Notes under the pieces: model-generated
The model's database searches: none
What the model saw: only the letters and a program-made list of their open reading frames with translations
Told to the model about the DNA's origin: nothing
Shown here: positions 60,690-64,000 of the stretch, piece after piece
Layout of the letters: the number at the start of each line of letters is the position of its first letter
Numbering within the stretch: the stretch's first letter is position 1
NCBI RefSeq assembly: GCF_010731715.1
Contig: NZ_AP022587.1
Coordinates: 4,960,001 to 5,024,000 of the forward strand
DNA from: Mycobacterium stomatepiae
GTDB taxonomy: Bacteria > Actinomycetota > Actinomycetes > Mycobacteriales > Mycobacteriaceae
DNA: 64,000 bases
Direction of reading: 5' to 3'
Position numbers and translations under genes: made by a program

Positions 60690-62248
60690 TGATCCGGTTC
60701 CAACGACGTCGGCGCGCACCACTACGAGCCCCCAGTTCGTTGTCGCTGCGGTGGCGGGTGATGTTGCTGGCGATGTCGATGGTGGCGATGGTTGTCGTGC
60801 TGATGGCATTCGCCGTCTATGCGGTGATCGCGGCGGCGCTCTACAGCGACATCGACAACCAGCTGGACAGCCGCGCTCAGCTGCTGATCGCCAGCGGTTC
60901 GCTGGCCGCCGACCCGGCCAAGGCCATCGAGGGCACGGCGTATTCGGACGTGAACGCGATGCTGGTGAACCCGGGCCATTCGATTTACACCGCCCAACAG
61001 CCGGGCCAGACCCTGCCGGTCGACGCGCCGGAGAAGGCGGTCATTCGCGGCGACCTGTTCATGTCCCGACGCACCGCTGCCGACCAGCGCATCCTGGCGA
61101 TTCACCTGCCCAACGGCAGTTCGCTGCTGATCTCCAAGAGCCTGCGGCCGACCGAGGCGGTGATGACCAAGCTGCGCTGGGTGCTGCTGATCGTCGGCGG
61201 TGTCGGTGTCGCGGTCGCCGCGGTGGCCGGCGGCATGGTCACCCGGGCGGGGCTGCGGCCGGTCGCCCGGTTGACCGAAGCGGCCGAGCGGGTGGCTCGC
61301 ACCGACGACCTGCGGCCGATCCCGGTGTTCGGAAGCGACGAATTAGCAAGGCTCACTGAGGCATTCAACTTAATGCTGCGAGCGCTCGCCGAGTCCCGGG
61401 AGCGGCAGGCTCGGCTGGTCACCGACGCCGGACATGAATTGCGCACCCCGCTAACGTCGCTGCGGACCAATGTCGAACTGTTGATGGCGTCCATGGAACC
61501 GGGAGCGCCGCGGCTGCCCGAGCAGGAGATGGTCGACCTGCGTGCCGATGTGCTGGCGCAGATCGAGGAATTGTCCACTCTGGTAGGCGATTTGGTGGAC
61601 CTCACCCGAGACGACGCCGGCCAGGTGGTGCACGAGCCGGTCGACATGTCCGAGGTCATCGACCGCAGCCTGGAGCGAGTCAGGCGGCGGCGCAACGACA
61701 TTCACTTCGATGTCGACGTGATTCCGTGGCAGGTCTACGGCGACGCGGCCGGACTGTCGCGGGCGGCGCTGAACTTGATGGACAACGCCGCCAAGTGGAG
61801 TCCGCCGGGTGCCCAGGTCGGTGTCAGGATGCGACAGCTCGACCCGTCGCATGCCGAGCTGATCGTCTCGGACTTCGGCCCGGGGATCCCGCCGCACGAG
61901 CGGCGCCTGGTGTTCGAGCGGTTCTACCGCTCGACGACGGCGCGGGCCCTGCCGGGTTCGGGGCTGGGGTTGGCCATCGTCAAGCAGGTGGTGCTCAACC
62001 ACGGCGGACTGCTGCGCGTCGAAGACACCGTTTCGGGAGGACACCCGCCGGGAACATCGATTTACGTGCTGCTTCCCGGCCGGCCGCTGCCGATTTCGAC
62101 GTATCGGACGGCCGGGACCGAGAGTGGGGGCGGCGCCGGCAGCGACGCCACGACCGACCCCGCCGTTCCGATGGACGGCGACGCAGCGAACTCTCGTGAA
62201 TCGACGAACGTTATCTCAGTTGACTCTCAGTCCGCGCGCGCAAGGTAG
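60689..62248 (+). CDS. mprB: Sensor histidine kinase MprB
   Basis: 519 residues. Two membrane helices (VMLLAMSMVAMVVVLMAFAVYAVIAAALY and WVLLIVGGVGVAVAAVAGGMV) flank an extracytoplasmic sensor of about 110 residues. HAMP follows, then the H box DAGHELRTPLTSLRTNVELL with His249, N box LNLMDNAAKWSPPG, G1 DFGPGIP, F and G2 GSGLGLAIVKQVV. It autophosphorylates in response to envelope stress and phosphorylates MprA; PepD modulates it. The acidic/Ser-rich tail after residue 470 overlaps a second MprA-box-like repeat. Rv0982 is 504 residues. Confidence 0.97.
   Translation: MIRFQRRRRAPLRAPSSLSLRWRVMLLAMSMVAMVVVLMAFAVYAVIAAALYSDIDNQLDSRAQLLIASGSLAADPAKAIEGTAYSDVNAMLVNPGHSIYTAQQPGQTLPVDAPEKAVIRGDLFMSRRTAADQRILAIHLPNGSSLLISKSLRPTEAVMTKLRWVLLIVGGVGVAVAAVAGGMVTRAGLRPVARLTEAAERVARTDDLRPIPVFGSDELARLTEAFNLMLRALAESRERQARLVTDAGHELRTPLTSLRTNVELLMASMEPGAPRLPEQEMVDLRADVLAQIEELSTLVGDLVDLTRDDAGQVVHEPVDMSEVIDRSLERVRRRRNDIHFDVDVIPWQVYGDAAGLSRAALNLMDNAAKWSPPGAQVGVRMRQLDPSHAELIVSDFGPGIPPHERRLVFERFYRSTTARALPGSGLGLAIVKQVVLNHGGLLRVEDTVSGGHPPGTSIYVLLPGRPLPISTYRTAGTESGGGAGSDATTDPAVPMDGDAANSRESTNVISVDSQSARAR
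62213..62231 (+). promoter_or_regulatory. MprA-box-like direct repeat upstream of pepD
   Basis: ATCTCAGT (62213-62220), TGA, CTCTCAGT (62224-62231): the same 8+3+8 layout, with seven of eight positions matching between repeats. It sits inside the mprB 3' end, 92 bp before the pepD start. M. tuberculosis pepD is a known MprA target. Confidence 0.7.
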
Positions 62249-62323
62249 ATGCAGATAGTGTTGGAAATCGAGCCAAGTTGAGCTCGATAGCACCCCCATT
62301 TAGAGGAAGAGCGACTTAGCGAC

Positions 62324-63874
62324 ATGACGAATGACCCAAGGTATTCGCCACCGCCGCAGCAGCCGGGATACCGCACCGGGCCTAACCAGCCCTTTGAGCC
62401 AGGTGTAGTTCCCGCGTATGCCCCAGGGCCTCACCAACCGTACAACCAGCCTTACGACTGGCGGTACCACCAGGGGCAGCCGTCACAACCGTCGCCGACG
62501 TCGCCATACCGTCGGCCCTACGAGCCGTTCGGGGACACCGGGGCGGGTTCGATACCCAGCGGCACCGGGCCAGGCCGGATCCCCGGTGGCACCGGCGCGG
62601 GCCCGATCCCCGGCGGCACCGGCGCCGGTCCGATTCCCGGGGGCGCCGGGTCGGGTCCCATCCCCGGCATGCTGCCGCCGATGGGGCCGCCGCGGCCGGA
62701 GAAGCGATCGCGGGCCGGCCTGCTGGTGGCGGGCGCGCTGGCGGTCGCGGTGGTATCGGCGGGCATTGGTGGCGCCGCGGCAACGGTCGTCGAACTCGGC
62801 ACGCACTCCACGGGCTCCAGCCGCATCGGCGGACCGTCGGGGGCCACGCCGGGCGTTCCGGCGGCCAACATGCCGCCCGGCACCGTCGAACAGGTCGCCG
62901 CGAAGGTAGTGCCCAGCGTCGTGATGCTGGAGACCGACCTCGGTCGCGCGTCCGAAGAGGGCTCCGGTGTGATCCTGTCGTCCGACGGGCTGATTCTGAC
63001 CAACAACCACGTCATCGCTGCGGCCGCCGGCCCTCCGAAAGGTCCGAGCGCGCCGGGTACGCCGACACCGGGCAGCCCGACCCCGGGCAGCCCGCCGCCG
63101 GGCGGGCCGGCACCGAAGACCACGGTGACCTTCTCCGACGGCCGCACCGCGCCGTTCACGGTGGTGGGTGCCGATCCCACCAGTGACATCGCCGTCATCC
63201 GCGTGCAGGGGGTGTCCGGGCTGACTCCGATCGCGTTGGGCTCCTCGTCGGATGTGCGGGTCGGCCAGCCGGTGATCGCGATCGGTTCGCCGCTGGGGTT
63301 GTCAGGCACGGTGACCACCGGCATCATCAGCGCCTTGAACCGGCCGGTGTCGACAACCGGTGAGTCCGGCAACCAGAACACGGTGCTGGACGCGATCCAG
63401 ACCGATGCCGCGATCAACCCGGGTAACTCCGGCGGTGCGCTGGTCAACTTGCAGGGGCAGCTGGTCGGCATCAACTCGGCGATCGCCACTCTGGGGTCGG
63501 ATTCGCCTGACGCGCAAAGCGGTTCGATCGGGCTCGGCTTCGCGATCCCGGTCGACCAGGCCAAGCGCATCGCCGACGAGTTGATCAGCACCGGCAAGGC
63601 GTCGCATGCGTCGCTGGGCGTGCAGGTGACCAGTGACAAGGGCACGCCGGGTGCCAAGGTCGTCGAAGTCGTGCAGGGCGGCGCCGCGGCGAACGCGGGA
63701 GTGCCCAAGAACGTGGTCGTCACCAAGGTCGACGACCGTCCGATCAGCAGCGCCGACGCGTTGGTCGCCGCGGTGCGGTCCAAGGCGCCCGGCGATAAGG
63801 TAACGCTGACGTTCCAGGACCCCGGCGGTGGCAGCCGGACCGTGCAGGTCACCCTCGGCAAGGCGGATCAGTAA
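62324..63874 (+). CDS. pepD: HtrA-family serine protease PepD
   Basis: 516 residues. A long Pro/Gly/Tyr-rich cytosolic region (1-120) with five 9-residue repeats precedes one membrane helix (AGLLVAGALAVAVVSAGIGGAAATVVEL). The protease domain carries His229 (NNHVIAAAAG), Asp288 (DPTSDIAVI) and Ser369 (NPGNSGGALV). A PDZ domain begins at about residue 425 (ASLGVQVTSDKGTPGAKVVEVVQGGAAANAGVP). A Pro/Gly insertion (GTPTPGSPTPGSPPPGG) follows the catalytic His. It degrades misfolded envelope proteins and tunes MprAB signalling. Rv0983 is 464 residues. Confidence 0.96.
   Translation: MTNDPRYSPPPQQPGYRTGPNQPFEPGVVPAYAPGPHQPYNQPYDWRYHQGQPSQPSPTSPYRRPYEPFGDTGAGSIPSGTGPGRIPGGTGAGPIPGGTGAGPIPGGAGSGPIPGMLPPMGPPRPEKRSRAGLLVAGALAVAVVSAGIGGAAATVVELGTHSTGSSRIGGPSGATPGVPAANMPPGTVEQVAAKVVPSVVMLETDLGRASEEGSGVILSSDGLILTNNHVIAAAAGPPKGPSAPGTPTPGSPTPGSPPPGGPAPKTTVTFSDGRTAPFTVVGADPTSDIAVIRVQGVSGLTPIALGSSSDVRVGQPVIAIGSPLGLSGTVTTGIISALNRPVSTTGESGNQNTVLDAIQTDAAINPGNSGGALVNLQGQLVGINSAIATLGSDSPDAQSGSIGLGFAIPVDQAKRIADELISTGKASHASLGVQVTSDKGTPGAKVVEVVQGGAAANAGVPKNVVVTKVDDRPISSADALVAAVRSKAPGDKVTLTFQDPGGGSRTVQVTLGKADQ
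62534..62668 (+). repeat. Five 27-bp tandem repeats in pepD
   Basis: The 135 bp encode five units of nine residues: DTGAGSIPS, GTGPGRIPG, GTGAGPIPG, GTGAGPIPG, GAGSGPIPG. The middle two are identical at protein level. In-frame units allow copy-number change without frameshift. Confidence 0.9.
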
Positions 63875-64000
63875 TGAGAGTCGATGAGTCCATGTCCGAG
63901 CTCGGATATACGGTTGCACCCATGGAAACGGGTGCGGAATTGGTAGTCGGCCGGGCGCTGGTTGTGGTGGTCGACGATCGCACCGCCCACGGGGACGAAG
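63874..64000 (+). CDS. moaB2: Molybdopterin biosynthesis protein MoaB2 (N-terminal part, cut by window edge)
   Basis: The first 42 codons from ATG 63874, which overlaps the pepD stop (TAATG). After a 25-residue leader, the segment VVGRALVVVVDDRTAHGDE matches the first strand and loop of the MogA/MoaB fold. In M. tuberculosis Rv0984 (moaB2) follows pepD in the same order and binds the SigE-related network in some reports. The rest lies beyond the window. Confidence 0.85.
   Translation, partial: MRVDESMSELGYTVAPMETGAELVVGRALVVVVDDRTAHGDE

Noticed and set aside
1..64000. CRISPR arrays, tRNA or rRNA genes, insertion sequences, prophage genes
   Set aside because: No spaced direct repeats, tRNA-like cloverleaf sequences, transposases or integrases were recognised in the window.

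Overview
The window is chromosomal DNA from a non-tuberculous Mycobacterium. It has high GC, frequent GTG starts, very short gaps and ATGA/GTGA overlaps. Its backbone gene order follows Mycobacterium tuberculosis from about Rv0926c to Rv0984: phosphate-uptake genes, mku/ligD, pgi, chorismate mutase, uvrD1, sucCD, perM, purNH, the echA7-fadE12-accA2-accD2-fadE13 block, rpmF, mprAB, pepD and the start of moaB2. Orthologue names come from remembered protein sequences and gene order, not from a database search.

Layout. 1-2.6 kb: two short-chain dehydrogenases (the first interrupted by a stop) and a dihydrodipicolinate-reductase-like protein. 2.8-7.2 kb: tandem phosphate-binding lipoproteins plus pstC and pstA, with no pstB. 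7.2-16.6 kb: the NHEJ genes mku and ligD, both carrying lesions, separated by a diguanylate cyclase and a four-gene polyol/hexitol operon. 16.6-29.4 kb: an FAH/metallo-beta-lactamase fusion, a methyltransferase, an enoyl-CoA hydratase, an F420-type oxidoreductase, a STAS-HATPase fusion, a flavin monooxygenase coupled to an AurF-like diiron protein, cobF, an Fpg-type glycosylase, an SDR, pgi and chorismate mutase. 29.7-47 kb: uvrD1, an M23 peptidase, sucCD, a thiolase-like gene, a second F420-type oxidoreductase, a DUF5336 protein, perM, purN, purH and a MoxR-type ATPase/VWA pair. 47-50.9 kb: a WS/DGAT-like and a PapA-like acyltransferase and a DUF1707 protein, where M. tuberculosis carries its csoR-ctpV copper region. 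50.9-59.5 kb: one long operon (AtuA-like, fadE13, accD2, accA2, fadE12, echA7) that looks like a branched acyl-CoA or terpenoid/leucine-type degradation pathway with a biotin carboxylase step. 59.7-64 kb: rpmF, the MprAB envelope-stress system with two MprA-box-like repeats, the HtrA-type protease pepD, and partial moaB2.

Regulatory threads. Three 14-bp boxes matching the KstR consensus lie next to an SDR and two F420-type oxidoreductases. MprA-box-like 8-3-8 direct repeats precede mprA and pepD. A GC-rich interspersed repeat occurs three times, twice inside coding sequence.

Caution. Two in-frame TAA codons (SDR, mku) and two one-base frameshifts at G runs (ligD, a polyol dehydrogenase) could be real gene decay or assembly error. 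They should be checked before building on the apparent NHEJ loss.
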